In this document: positions 48,246-59,536 of the stretch, piece after piece | How the letters are laid out: the number at the start of each line of letters is the position of its first letter | Position numbering within the stretch: the stretch's first letter is position 1 | NCBI GenBank assembly: GCA_022813625.1 | Contig: JAKLMB010000022.1 | Coordinates: 620,001-684,000, forward strand | Length of the DNA: 64,000 nt | Direction of reading: 5' to 3' | Source: Aaosphaeria pasadenensis | Taxonomy: Eukaryota; Ascomycota; Dothideomycetes; Pleosporales | Translations under genes and position numbers: made by a program | The notes under the pieces: model-generated | What the model was told of the DNA's origin: nothing | Databases searched by the model: none | The model's input: the letters and a program-made list of their open reading frames with translations, nothing else

Positions 48246-49065
48246 ACACCTATGCCGTTGGCTCATGAAAGATGCCATGCTGCTGGTTTCGCGGCGCCGC
48301 CTCTTTCACTACATATGACTAGGGCCCCGGATACACCTTGACAATCCGGAAAGGTCTCCCTCCAGTAGCAGTCTTGCCTAGATTCTCACCGCCAGTTGCA
48401 AGCATATTGCAACGAAAAGTCGATTATGTCTCACGACTCACGAAAGGAATGATGATGAGTGTGTAAGAGGACCCGGAGGTACCTGCTTCATCTATCTATT
48501 CATATATCGAGCAAAGGTATGGGCCACTCCGCCTAAAGACACGATCAATGATTGAGTACGCGCAAGGGACGTGTAGTGTCTACTGCACACAAGAGTGGTC
48601 CCTCCATAGACATTGCCTGTGGTGAGCTTCATCTAATTGGCCGTAAAGCACCTTCAGTGAAGCTACTGAATGGAGATATTGATGCATTAGTTATGGAGAA
48701 GTAGAGTTTATACCCACAAATCGATGGCCCGAACGTTATCTCCAAGTTTCAATCTGTTTGTATGCTTGCAATCTAAAAATCCGTGAAGTTCTATGATATT
48801 ATTACCGCCACGGAAATTCTTTACTCGTGAGGAGATGGCGTTTTCTCTGAATGGCTCTCCATGAACTCTGCGCCGAATGTTACTTCTTACAATGATATCA
48901 TGTATCTAGAAAGATAACCAGCTATACTTCCTCTTGCTAGAGCTCGGGAGTTAGCTTGAAGTATTTACTGTCACCTCGAACAAAAAGTGTTTCCTTGTAT
49001 TATTCCAATATATCACTTCACGGCTACCTCTGTTGGCCGTTGAACCCACGACCACGCTAACGCCA
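48246..49065. other. Intergenic region between GCN3 and URB1
   Basis: 3' flank of GCN3 and promoter of URB1; rather AT-rich from 48.65 kb. No gene seen. Confidence 0.6.
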
Positions 49066-52000
49066 ATGGAAGCTAGCGACTTTGATACCCTGGTCCAAAA
49101 TTTCGAGGTCCCGCCGAAAACCTTCAGCGCGACGCAAGCATTGCAAAACCTACAACTGAGAGATGAGGTGAAAATGGGAAAACGACTGGCCCCCGAGGCC
49201 GACTCCAAACCGTCCTACGAAGCGCATCACCAAAAAAGACAGCGCGTCGAAAATTCCGCAGAGAGGAACTCACCACGGCCCGCAGCTCAGGTCGAAGAAA
49301 TCACCTCCGCATACCAGTTGCAGAAGGCGCTGGCGAGCAACCCTTCTGGATACCGCAATGGTAAGATGGCGCGGTTTACAATTTCACAACACTGCTAACA
49401 TGATTAGGCTTGCAAACCCTGAAGAAGTTCTTGGACTCCATTCTTTACACAAACGACGAAGAGAGCCTGCCGCGCAAACGAGCCATACTCCGCGAATACC
49501 TTGACACACAGAAAAAAGAGGGACGTGAGGACAAGGATACTACTTTTCTACCTTTCATATTCCAGGCATGGGATTATGCTGTCGAGACGGATCTGGAGAG
49601 CTTGCAGACGCAGGTGCCTGCTGTTTTGGCGCTGCTACTGAAAGTTTTCTCCAGCCACGAGGACTTCCAGAGCTATGGTACACTTCTCTGCAAAGTCACA
49701 TTGAGATCGACTCTGATCAAGCGTCTCAATCGAAGTCTTTCTGCACCACAGTCGAAAGAAGCTATCATCTCGCCGGTACTTCGACTGCTCACCGAGCTCA
49801 CGAGGTTCAATGAAGGTGCATATGCTAGGGCGGTGTATGCGAAGAGAGATTTCACTTTGGAGTACAAGACGCTGGGCAGGAACATTGGACTTTGGAAGGA
49901 CATGAAAGAAGACAATGAATTGGCTATTAGGAAGCCGTCGATTCGCGTGAACGCTGTTCGTTATCTTCTGGCGCATCTAAAATATCAAGATGAGATTGCC
50001 AAGGCGGAGATTCTGTCCAACTCGATTATCATACGGCCACTGTTCGACTATCTCCAGTTCGACCACCCCTCGTTGATATTCGAGATTCTGGATGTCATGA
50101 AGACCCATGTCTTCCAGGACAAGACGATCCCACGCCATACTAAGAACCGCATCCTCACCGGCAAAGTCTTGTCGCATATTGCCAATCTTTATAGATACAA
50201 ACATGCGGAAGGTTCTCTACCAGAGGGCCATAAAGCACCGGATGAGCTCGGTCACGACTTCTTGTGCTTAGTATGCACTTCACCCGCGTTCGGCGTAATG
50301 TTGCCTTCGCCCGGCTTTTATCCTCCCGCCAACCAGGACGAAGATGGTGATCAGGTCATGGACGATGCCATTGACTTGCCGGGAGAGCTGGGACTCGACC
50401 AATACAATGCTACCCACGGCAAAGCTCAAGTTCGCAACGTTGTCCTCGCAGATTTCATCCGCACACTGAAACCTCATTCCAACAAGCTACAGCAGGATCT
50501 TATGCTTGCAATCTTCAACGCCTGTCCGGAGCTAGTGGCCAATTACTTCACGCATAAAGAAGCGTTCCCATATGATCCGAAGCTCACGTCTACCTGGATT
50601 GGATTCTCGTCTTTCCTTTATCAGACAATCGAGCTGCCCGTGCCGTCATATTTGGGAGGAAAACGCGGCTATCGTGAATACGCACCAGCTATCGCGACGG
50701 TCATCCAGAGTATTCTGCCTCAACCTCTAACACAGCAAGTGTTGACGACCTGCTTGAACATGAAATCCGATTTGGTCAATTTCTTTGCCGTCCGTGTGAT
50801 GACTGTTGCGTTCTATAAGCTCAGAGCGGTCCTCCGGGAGTTCAGTCAGGCCTCGCAAATGAAGACCTCCAAAACCTGGGTGCAGTCCCAAAGCCGCTTG
50901 GTGACCGAGTTCAGCCAGCGATGCCCCTTGATGCGGACGGTTATCCTGGCGTTCAAACGACCAAATTTCCAGAAGGGTATGATGCGTGAGGCCATCACGA
51001 GATTGCTAAGGCTATACTATGAAGTCACACCCCAAGTTGCGCTACAGGAGAAGTTCGACATCTCAGTCTCACTTTGTAATGCACTTCTTCAGGCCGAGCA
51101 GCCTTCGAAGACACCAGAGGATAAGGCTTTCCGTGTGATGGAACTTGAGCATTGGATACAGATGGCAAGGCAGTCTTCGACAATTCGATGGTGGTCAAAA
51201 GACAGTAAGTGGTTTCCCGTAGCATAATGTTTTTTTTTTCGACGCTAACGGTCGTAGAATCTCTGCAACACTCGCCCTTCATAACTTTGTTGAATCTGGT
51301 CGCCAAGTCGTCGGAGAACGAGCTGTATACAGGTATCAAGAGCTTGCTGGTTGCGATCTTGCAGGATCACGAGATGCTCCAAATGAACACTCATCCGGAC
51401 GCCCTCGACGCCCTCATTGCCAGTCTGGGCGCAACATATGGATCGTCCGGGTCATCTGCTCAGATCTTGGATTTCCTCGACAATTCCTTTGCAATGTTCG
51501 TCAAGAAGCCCATCAAGTATTTTGATGATCTCGATGCAATGAAGGCTCGCCTCGCGGACCCTCCCTTGCCAGCCGGTCATTTCAGTCCTTTGCTCATGAC
51601 CTTGGTGGAACAATGGCCCTTCAAGGGTGGCAAGCCGGAGAAGGGCAACCCGGCCGAACCGCTTGCACAATGGCTTTCCAAGCTGTTGTATCTACTGAAA
51701 CTGATTGGCGAAGACGAGGCTCTGTTGGTTGCCGTTCGTGATGCCTTGGTTGCATCGGCGGACAAGGCTTATCAAGAAGTACTCAAGGATTCATTCCAGT
51801 GGAAGCTAGGCAAGGAGCAGGCAAAACAGGCATTGAAGCTTGCCACGGGTGTCGACTTCAGTGGCTCTGAGCGCTCAAGCACATCACCAATTCCTATCGA
51901 GAAGAAAAAGGCGAAGACAGAGCCATTGCAGGAAGTCAACCTTGAGCTACCTCCCGAGGAAGACGAAAAGCATGCTGGTCTCAATCGCTGGAGAAAGAAA

Positions 52001-52823
52001 GACATTGATGAGGCTGTTGAAGATGGCGACATTGGCGAGCTATTGTTGTGCCTCTGCTCTAAGCATACTGAAATCCGTATTCAAGCTGTGAGCAGCATCC
52101 GCCAATTAATCGCCCATATCACTGTAAGTTCACTTAAACAAAAGTATCAAACCCAAGGCTAACGTTTCTTCGTAGGCTAGCAATGATGCCGACTTTCTGC
52201 AGCTCAGGATTCTCCTTGGTGCTGCAGTCGAAACGGCTCAATCAGTCATTTCATCTGAGCCGTTCCCTTACATCGGAGGCGTTTTCGCTGCACGAGCTGT
52301 CCGCGTCATCGCTGACCCAACCCATTTTATGTTTGGAAAGATCAATAACTTTCTACTGAAGGGACCGAATTGGACAGTTGCCAACCTGCCGCGCTACTTT
52401 GGAAGAGTCACCATCAATAGCGAACCGGACGTCGATGGCTCGTATCATACCGAAGTTGATTGGTACCTGGACTACCTGATCGACGCTCTCCGAACTGAAC
52501 AGGACATGGAAATCCTCAGGACGAAGAACGTATTCGAGAGACTTCTCTCATACTACCTATCGGCGTCTTGTGCCGTGTCAGCTAAGGAGAAGATTGTGCG
52601 ACTATTGCTACGAGCAGTTTCTGTTGGTGGGAGTACCACTCTCATCAAGCGCTGTGGTGTAGTGAGCTGGATTCGGATGCGGCTACAGAACAATGATCAT
52701 CGGCAAAGATCATTGAAGATTTTGGCATCTCGTATTTGGGAGAATTGCGACCAACAACAGGTGGAGCAATGGAGTAGCAAGACGTTGCAGCCCGCGTTGG
52801 CATTGATGGTCAAGGCGAATTAG
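49066..52823 (+). CDS. URB1: Nucleolar pre-ribosomal-associated protein 1 (Urb1/Npa1)
   Basis: Large nucleolar helical-repeat protein needed for early 60S subunit assembly. Four exons: 49066-49360, 49408-51204, 51258-52123 and 52176-52823, joined by 47-53 bp introns, giving 1201 aa. The N-terminal acidic/basic leader contains KRQRVEN, a possible nuclear signal. The Npa1 N-terminal domain follows (about 105-450: LPRKRAILREYLDTQKKEG, LKHNK-like helices). The C-terminal Urb1 domain is about 880-1150 (LNRWRKKDIDEAVEDGDIGE and FGKINNFLLKGPNWTVANLP are family-like). Acidic insertion DEDGDQVMDD near 410. ATG 49066 is the first in-frame ATG; the frame extends upstream only from a TTG. Identification rests on family resemblance of both ends and on overall length; yeast Urb1 is longer. 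Confidence 0.88.
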
Positions 52824-53697
52824 TACCGGCCGAAGTAGATATTCGATAGTTCGGAGGAATTTGGCAGCATGTGTCTCACAGACAATTGGCTGCATTGAAC
52901 GTCGTATATAATAAGAATTTTGCTCATTTGAACGTTCTGGTCATTCTATTATCTTCGATATCCCATGATAAAGGTGCACATGATATTAATTAATGCGCAG
53001 TACTGCCTGGCAGGCATCGATGCATGCTGGAGTGACGTCCGCCGGTCAAACCCTTTTTCCGCTGTTGCCGTTGGCTCGTGCTGGTCCACTACTGGACGTG
53101 CATAACGAAGCCGACCGACAAGCTGGAGAACCAAACACACACCCCCCGCGCAACCTCACTTACTCAGTAGAATCATATTGTCCTAACACACAGAGCTATC
53201 GAACATCCTACTACCAATCGAACGAATTCTTACAGCTCATCCAAACATCACAATATCCTCATCGCATGCGTAACTCGCTTCGCATCTGCCCGCCTTTTGC
53301 ACGCCGCCCGCAGGGGTGCTCCAAGTACGTCTTCACTCCATGGACTCACCTTACTGGTCATACGTCAACACGATTTACGTTGTCCAAGCAATTGCTGTTA
53401 ACATACTGAGACTGTTCAGATATACAAGACATACACATACACTCCATCTCTCCTCTCGCTCATCGCACACTGATCGCATCGCCTTTGATATTCGAACAAG
53501 CACAACAACGTAGGAATTGCTCAGTGGCCTGTCTTTCGAATCATTACATCTGAGCCGGCCATCAGGCATCTGCCGCCGCCGCCCTTCGTGGGCTCATAAC
53601 ACCCACCAAACATCGCCACTCCGACACCCAAACAACCCACGATCGAAACCCCCTCCCCCGCCTCACCGCCTTCTATCACTACCCAAAGGCCACAAGA
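52824..53697. other. Intergenic region before the 4E-T-like gene
   Basis: URB1 3' flank (52.8-53.0 kb, AT-rich), then C-rich promoter and leader sequence up to the ATG at 53698. No gene seen. Confidence 0.6.
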
Positions 53698-56295
53698 ATG
53701 GCCGGGCCAACCTACACAGTAGAGCAACTAGAATATCTACGGGATTCTCCGCTCGTTCAGAAGCCCGATGGACTTCCCTCGATCGAGCAATGGATGGAAC
53801 TACCAGCCGATCAGAACAATAATAACACCAACACGAACAGCCGCCGTCCGCGCTCAGGCAATCATGGCGATTCCAACGCGGCGGGCGAGCACCGTGCAGA
53901 GCGACCCCCACTGGTGAACACGGGATCGATGGGACACTTTGGCCGCCGCGCTAGCATGCGTGAGTCTTCACGGCAAACAGCCCTCATATCCTCTATTAAT
54001 TCTCTCCTTCTAGAACCCGACGACACAGTCCTCGGACCTCCCAAACTCTCCTTCACGTCTGCGCGCCGCGATGCAAAGACCACCGACAGCCAAGAGAAGC
54101 GCGGCATAGTCTCAATTGACGGTGACCATCTCGGCGATCGCTTCCCGAGCAGCAACCGGCAGCGAGGAGAACGGTGGGGAAGAGACCGTGAAGGTGATAA
54201 TCCTCGCGACAAAGCCACCTTTGCGAACGGACGACGTACAAGGGAGGAAGGTGAAGGTTGGACCAACGTCAAGGGTCGGAAGAGCCTGGGCCAGGAAGAC
54301 TTCGATCGTGGGTTCGGACGCAACGGTGATCGTGAGAAGAGTCACAAAGAGGGTGATGCTGATGGTGGCGAAACTACTACCCGACGTGCTGGCACCGGCC
54401 GCGACAAGTTCGAACGCTGGGGTCGACGAGATGACAATCCAACAAAAGATTCCGAAGGCACCAAGTTAGGAATGACAACTGGCGGCTGGCGAGACCGTGA
54501 GCGCGAGCGTGAGAAGGATCGAGACTGGCATAGAGGTGCTACTACGAAGGCGGAAGAGGATCCGGAATGGATGGATACTCCGCGATTGCCAAAGGAGAAG
54601 AAACAGGCGCATACGCAAGAAGAGTTCCAGCGCTGGAAAGAACTCATGAAGGCCAAAGATGCACCGCCAGCGGAGAAGGAGGAGACGAAAGCAGACACTC
54701 CAGCACCCCTTGAGGCTGCCCCGGTTGCCAACCCACCAAAGACCGTGGCCTCACCAGGAGTGTCTGAAATGCAGGCTGGAAACCTGTTCGGTAATTGGGG
54801 CAAGGGTCAATTGTCTGAGCCGGCCGCTCCAGCTGCAGAAACAGCTCCCGCAAAGGCAAAGCCGACCAAGAAGTCTCGTTTCATGAACATGTTTGACAAA
54901 CCCGAAGAGCCAGCCCTGCCTGCAGCTCCTGTGCAACCCTCGGTTAGTGTCAGCGCGTCACCAGCTCCCCAGCTTGGTGCCGACGAAGACAAGCAAGGCT
55001 TTCAGCGCATCCTGCAAATGCTTGGTGGAGTCAACATTGCCGCGCCACAAGGCGCCCCTCCAGGTATTGGAATGCCAAACAACGCGGCAGGACAAGGCGG
55101 CGTCCCCCTGGATTTCAATCCAGCTTCGCCTCCAGATGATCGTATGTTGAACATGCAGCAGCAGCAACGGCAGGAGCAGCAACGGCAGGACGAGCAACGT
55201 TCGATGGAGCAGAAAGCCCTTCTGAAGAACATCCTAGCTCCCAGGCCTTCTGTCCCGGAAAGCCGGCCGTCACAGGGTAACTTCTCCTCCATGTCTCCCG
55301 ATAACAGTTTACTCGAGCGATACGGCATTCCCCGGCCTGAATCAAACCGTCCAATTGATGATTTCCCCATCCAACAGCCTCCATCTAGGAACAGCAGCGC
55401 CCAGGATGCTCACTTACATGCTCTGCTCAACTCCCGTGCCCGGGAGGAAACCAACCGCGACCCACAAGTGAAGCAGCGTGAGCGCGACTTCCTTCTCACG
55501 CTTATGCAGCAACCTTCTCGCGCCACACCTCCACAGATGCATCACCAAGGCCTCCCTCGTCCACCCTCGGAGAACCATAACATGCAGTTCTTCGATCAAG
55601 GGCCTCAGCGACCCCAGAATCAAGGGAAAGGTCGAGGCGGACCACCACCCGGTTTCATGGAGGATCCCCGATTCATGGCCGAACAACGCCTTCGTGAACA
55701 TGCACAGCAGCAGCAGCAGCAACAACAACAGCAACAAGAAGCCATGCGTGCTAAGGAGCGCGGAATGCCTATGGGCTTCAACCCTATGAACGAAGACCCA
55801 ATGTTGCAACGCCGGAACACTGCCGGTGAGATACCTCGACAGATGACCAATATGGGTATACCCTCTCAGCCCATCCCTGACATGCAGTTCATGGGCGGCA
55901 GGCAGCCAGGAATGCCCCCGACGCCTAATGAGCGTCAAAACATTGCTCCGCCCCCAGGCTTCGGAGGACCTGGCGGCATGAGACAGCCACCACCTGGCCT
56001 TGTTGGCCCAGGTGGCCCCCCACAGATGCCTCCCTTCTCTGGCGGAAACACACCTCTTCACCCGCCTGGATTTGGCCCGCCATCTGCCGGCATGAGAGGC
56101 CCCGGAGGCCCAGGAGGCATGTTTCCCGGCGGCCCTGGGCCCAACCAGATGCCCCCAGTCCCTCCTCAGGGATACTTCCCGCCCCAGGGCTTTGGCGGTC
56201 CCCCCGACCCCCGTATGATGATGGGCCGTCCCGACTTCGAGCAGTTCGGCGGACCCGGCCCACGCCAGGGCGGTCGCCCTCCAAACATGTACTAA
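53698..56295 (+). CDS. 4E-T-like (eIF4E-transporter family) low-complexity protein
   Basis: Probable mRNP protein related to EIF4ENIF1/4E-T, which binds the cap-binding factor eIF4E and acts in translational repression and P-bodies. One frame of 865 aa. It opens with YTVEQLEYLRDSPLVQKPDG, close to the Tyr-x4-Leu eIF4E-binding motif, as at the start of 4E-T. Later come LGPPKLSF, an RE/RD-rich region (about 165-300) with GWTNVKGRK, the motif NLFGNWG and KSRFMNMFDKPEEP. A Gln-rich segment with 11 consecutive Gln (55705-55737) and a Pro/Gly/Met-rich tail follow. Most of the protein should be disordered. A 54-bp stretch (53960-54013) has perfect intron signals and no stop; if spliced the product is 847 aa. 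Family call is moderate. Confidence 0.6.
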   Translation: MAGPTYTVEQLEYLRDSPLVQKPDGLPSIEQWMELPADQNNNNTNTNSRRPRSGNHGDSNAAGEHRAERPPLVNTGSMGHFGRRASMRESSRQTALISSINSLLLEPDDTVLGPPKLSFTSARRDAKTTDSQEKRGIVSIDGDHLGDRFPSSNRQRGERWGRDREGDNPRDKATFANGRRTREEGEGWTNVKGRKSLGQEDFDRGFGRNGDREKSHKEGDADGGETTTRRAGTGRDKFERWGRRDDNPTKDSEGTKLGMTTGGWRDREREREKDRDWHRGATTKAEEDPEWMDTPRLPKEKKQAHTQEEFQRWKELMKAKDAPPAEKEETKADTPAPLEAAPVANPPKTVASPGVSEMQAGNLFGNWGKGQLSEPAAPAAETAPAKAKPTKKSRFMNMFDKPEEPALPAAPVQPSVSVSASPAPQLGADEDKQGFQRILQMLGGVNIAAPQGAPPGIGMPNNAAGQGGVPLDFNPASPPDDRMLNMQQQQRQEQQRQDEQRSMEQKALLKNILAPRPSVPESRPSQGNFSSMSPDNSLLERYGIPRPESNRPIDDFPIQQPPSRNSSAQDAHLHALLNSRAREETNRDPQVKQRERDFLLTLMQQPSRATPPQMHHQGLPRPPSENHNMQFFDQGPQRPQNQGKGRGGPPPGFMEDPRFMAEQRLREHAQQQQQQQQQQQEAMRAKERGMPMGFNPMNEDPMLQRRNTAGEIPRQMTNMGIPSQPIPDMQFMGGRQPGMPPTPNERQNIAPPPGFGGPGGMRQPPPGLVGPGGPPQMPPFSGGNTPLHPPGFGPPSAGMRGPGGPGGMFPGGPGPNQMPPVPPQGYFPPQGFGGPPDPRMMMGRPDFEQFGGPGPRQGGRPPNMY
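53960..54013 (+). other. Possible in-frame 54-bp intron inside the 4E-T-like gene
   Basis: GTGAGT donor, CTATTAAT branch-point match and CTCTCCTTCTAG acceptor. The length is divisible by three and there is no stop, so retention adds 18 residues and splicing joins SM to QPDDTVLGPP. Signals are as good as in the proven introns of neighbouring genes. Confidence 0.65.
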
Positions 56296-57630
56296 AAAAA
56301 ACACACCTAGAGCATACGAAACATTCGCAAAAACCAATGGTATCACCTTTTTCCACTTAATCATCAAAGGAAAAAAAGGAAAGGGGGGAGGGATGGTTGG
56401 GGTGCCACGCTACACTTTTTTTCCGACGTCTTTCTCCGTTCACCGTCCAAAACCAACACATATTACTCGGGGCTATGCTAGCGTGGAGTCTTGGGAAAAC
56501 ATATTCTTGGTGTATTAACTCATATTCTCTCCTTCTCTCTCTCTCTCTCTCTTTCTTCGTCTTTCGGTCCGCTCAGACAAGACGGTCGATTGTGGATTAC
56601 TACTACAACTACAACAACTACTACTCTACTACACTTACCACACTTACCACTTACTACTACTACTATACCATTCAACGGCTCTGTTTCGGTTCAAAAAGGG
56701 ACGGCGGTGCAATCATCCCTTTCGTGCATGCATATGGGTATGGGTTGGCAGGGACGGGGACTGGACGGCAACAAGGGAAAAAACGGCGGTGGTGGTTTTC
56801 GAATTGCATTCCCCGGTCATGGTTTCCCTTCTATGCGACGAAAGCAAGCATAAGTTAGGGATGTAGCTCAGCATGCATGCGTGGATCTGTCTGCTCTTTT
56901 TTTTTATTGTACATGGATATTGGGGGCGGGGCGGAGGGGAGGGACAATGGTGGGACGAGGGGGATAGTATGAGTAGGGGATAGGCATACAAATAAAATAA
57001 GACAATACGCTGCATGTATTTGAATGAGATGGATGAATTGAACGTGACCATCAGGTGACCCGTAATTCGGGTCCTGTTTTCTCCCCTTCGCCCCCCTTGG
57101 TACATGATCTTCTTCTTGGCCCAAGGGGAAATGCTGGAAGCTGTGTATATGTGTTGGACTTGTGGTATGATCAAATGGCGGAAAAGAGAAACACAATACG
57201 GCGATGAGATCTGTTGAAGAAGAAAGAAAGAACATGTCAATCAAGGAAGAGTGAATTTGAAATTATGGAATAAATGGCTAGAAAAGGAGAAAGCGATACC
57301 ACTGACATGGGAAGGACAAAGAGGTTCAACACGAGGAAGGTGAAAGAAGATATCGATAATGTGGTGATTATTAGCTCGTTGAGGTAGAAATGTGAAGTCA
57401 TTTGGTGAATTGTAAGGGGTAACGGTACCCTACTACTCAGATACTGCCTTTGAAGAAGAATTCAACGAGATATTTTCTTTAGATATACGATGCATATCCT
57501 TTAATATCGTAACTTTTTATTTTGTGTCCCTGAGTAATGAAGATATCAAAAAAGGGGATAAAAGATGGTAACGCCAGATATGATGCAGCCCAACACGCCA
57601 CTCCAATGCCGTTAAACGACATCATCCCAT
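56296..57630. other. Convergent 3' regions of the 4E-T-like gene and NMD3
   Basis: No gene seen. It contains a (CT)n tract near 56528-56551 and (ACT)/(TAC)n repeats at 56600-56668. 57.2-57.6 kb is AT-rich. The two flanking genes point towards each other. Confidence 0.6.
56528..56551 (+). repeat. (CT)n microsatellite
   Basis: About ten consecutive CT dinucleotides in the 3' flank of the 4E-T-like gene. Confidence 0.8.
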
Positions 57631-59157
57631 CTATTCTTGCATCGTCATATCCTCGAAATCGTCCAGCAGCTGGTCCATCGGGATCTCCAGCCCCTCATCC
57701 TCATCACCAGCATCACTCTCCTCAACATCCATAGCGTCACCACCGTCCTGCAACCTCTGCTGCTCAGCCTTGTAGAGCGCAACACCAGCACGCAAGTCGG
57801 AGTCCTCCTCGACGTCGCGCAAGAACATTTCGAAGTCGCGCTCCATGCGCTCCTGGTCCTGCTTGCGGGGCAGCATCTCGGACTCCTCCTTCGCCATGCG
57901 CTTGACGCGCCAGTTGCGGCTCTTGCCCTTCTTCTTGCGGGCGTAGTGCTTCTTGACGAGCACGACGTCCGGGAGCTTGGAGGCGTACTTGGACTCCTCG
58001 AGTGCGTCGAACAAGGGGTTGTTGAAGTTGGTGCCAGTGAACGAGTATCCCATCACGGAGTCGCCGACGTTCAGGATTCCGCCGAGATGTGTGCGCGTGT
58101 AGAAGGTCTGGTCGTTGGCGCCCATGTCGGCGGCGCGGGCGACGGTCGCTTCGGCGAGGAAGAGACGTCCCCGCGACGGGCCGAGTGGCTCGATGTCGAG
58201 GATGATGAATTCTGTGAGGTCTTGCACGTCGGCGAGGGGCTTGAAGGGGGCGCGCCAGTAGATTTCGGTGGAGACGTCCGCGGTTTGGAGGGTGATGGGG
58301 TCGATGAGGTTGATGGAGGTTCCGATACGGTGGCAGAGGGTTAGGGGACTGATGTTTCCGAGCTTTTTGGCCATAGGGATGGGGAGAGCGACCAGATCGT
58401 CCTTGCAGATGGGGACGAGCTCCACAGAGTAGGAGAATTTGTATGACTTCGTGCTGGTGTGCACGTCCATGGAGATGAGCTCTTGTGATTTCTTGACGTT
58501 GACGGGGACGACGGCCTTGAGGAAGTCGACAAATGCGTCGGCCTGATTACGCTGTGCGAAGTAGAAATCGATACCCTCGTGGACTTCCTTGATGTTGATG
58601 GTGTCTTTGTGGGCCGAATGCTTGAGAATAAGCTGCTCGAGGAAAAGGAACGTCCTCTTGTGCGGGACGTGCTGGCGGACCTGTACACTGGCTCTCCATG
58701 TGTTGGGTGTGAAACTCTTTTGACAATCCGGGCACTGCTGGTAATTTTGGACGAATTCCACCTCGAAAGTCTGTTGGAAAATGGCTCCTTCCTGAGATCC
58801 CAGTTCACTCTGCACGGTAATCTTCATCTTTATCCTCCTAGAGTGAGGCTCCGTCCAGATAAAGCTCGCATCAATGATCCGGAGCTTGTTGAGGCCACGA
58901 AGTTTGCGGAGGCAGAGGGCGAGGAGTTCGCGGGACTCGAGGGATGCGACGACCCATGTGTTCGGGGGAGATAACCATCGGTCACAGTCTCTGCACATAT
59001 GAAGGGTTCCCTCTCTTTGAATGCCAGATGTGACATCGGTCTTGAGTTTTATGCAGTCTATGCAGAAGGCTCCAGAGATTGTTCCATCGACGGGTGCACC
59101 ACAGTCTGCGCACAAAATGGTGGCGGCGGTCCGAGGGGCAGGAGTGAAGACCTCCAT
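57631..59157 (-). CDS. NMD3: 60S ribosomal export protein NMD3
   Basis: Adapter that loads on the pre-60S subunit and recruits the exportin Crm1, carrying it from nucleus to cytoplasm. Single exon, 508 aa, close to the yeast length. The N-terminal zinc-binding region shows C-x2-C pairs at Cys 16/19, 32/35, 55/58 and 142/145. The family core includes ELLALCLRKLRGL, DASFIWTEPHSRRIK, VPHKRTFLFLEQLILKH, LQTADVSTEIYWRAPF and HLGGILNVGDSVMGY. A basic stretch KKHYARKKKGKSRNWRVKR (about 402-420) fits the nuclear-localisation signal. The acidic tail has LEIPMDQLLDDFEDMTM, spaced like a leucine-rich export signal. Divergent from ATP25 across 379 bp. Confidence 0.97.
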   Translation of the reverse strand: MEVFTPAPRTAATILCADCGAPVDGTISGAFCIDCIKLKTDVTSGIQREGTLHMCRDCDRWLSPPNTWVVASLESRELLALCLRKLRGLNKLRIIDASFIWTEPHSRRIKMKITVQSELGSQEGAIFQQTFEVEFVQNYQQCPDCQKSFTPNTWRASVQVRQHVPHKRTFLFLEQLILKHSAHKDTINIKEVHEGIDFYFAQRNQADAFVDFLKAVVPVNVKKSQELISMDVHTSTKSYKFSYSVELVPICKDDLVALPIPMAKKLGNISPLTLCHRIGTSINLIDPITLQTADVSTEIYWRAPFKPLADVQDLTEFIILDIEPLGPSRGRLFLAEATVARAADMGANDQTFYTRTHLGGILNVGDSVMGYSFTGTNFNNPLFDALEESKYASKLPDVVLVKKHYARKKKGKSRNWRVKRMAKEESEMLPRKQDQERMERDFEMFLRDVEEDSDLRAGVALYKAEQQRLQDGGDAMDVEESDAGDEDEGLEIPMDQLLDDFEDMTMQE

Positions 59158-59536
59158 GGTTGATGAGGGAAGGAAAACGGAAATTCAAAAGAAAAGAAGA
59201 GAAGGATGTATGGGGTATCTCAAAGTTATCAGAGCGGTTGTATATGAGGAATGAAGCCCCGGATGAGGAGTCAGAGGTCAGTAATTGGTTTGTCAGGCTC
59301 TTGGGAGGCAAATTGAGATTTAACCCCACCACCAGAACTTTCTCAAAAGTTGATTATTTATCGATAAGCTAAATTTCATTATTCGACCAATCATAATCAG
59401 GCGGAATCCGCGGGCTCAGCCCTACCGAGCGTCGGCAATTTCTTTCGCCGACCATCTCGAAACTTTGCGAACAGCCATCGTAACTTCGTACATTTACTCA
59501 GTCTTTCGACTCTACGGCTTCCATTGCTCTTTGACA
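59158..59536. promoter_or_regulatory. Bidirectional promoter between NMD3 and ATP25
   Basis: 379 bp between two start codons on opposite strands. It contains an AT-rich core around 59345-59375 and a CCAATCA box at about 59387-59393, a possible CCAAT-complex (HAP) site. Both genes serve ribosome production, cytosolic and mitochondrial; shared control is inference. Confidence 0.6.

Noticed and set aside
55414..56367. 317-codon minus-strand ORF opposite the 4E-T-like gene
   Set aside because: Antisense shadow of the Pro/Gly/Met-rich repeat region; the sense frame has the coherent protein.
57637..58344. 235-codon plus-strand ORF opposite NMD3
   Set aside because: Antisense shadow of the highly conserved NMD3 coding sequence, rich in Val/Gly/Glu as expected for such shadows.
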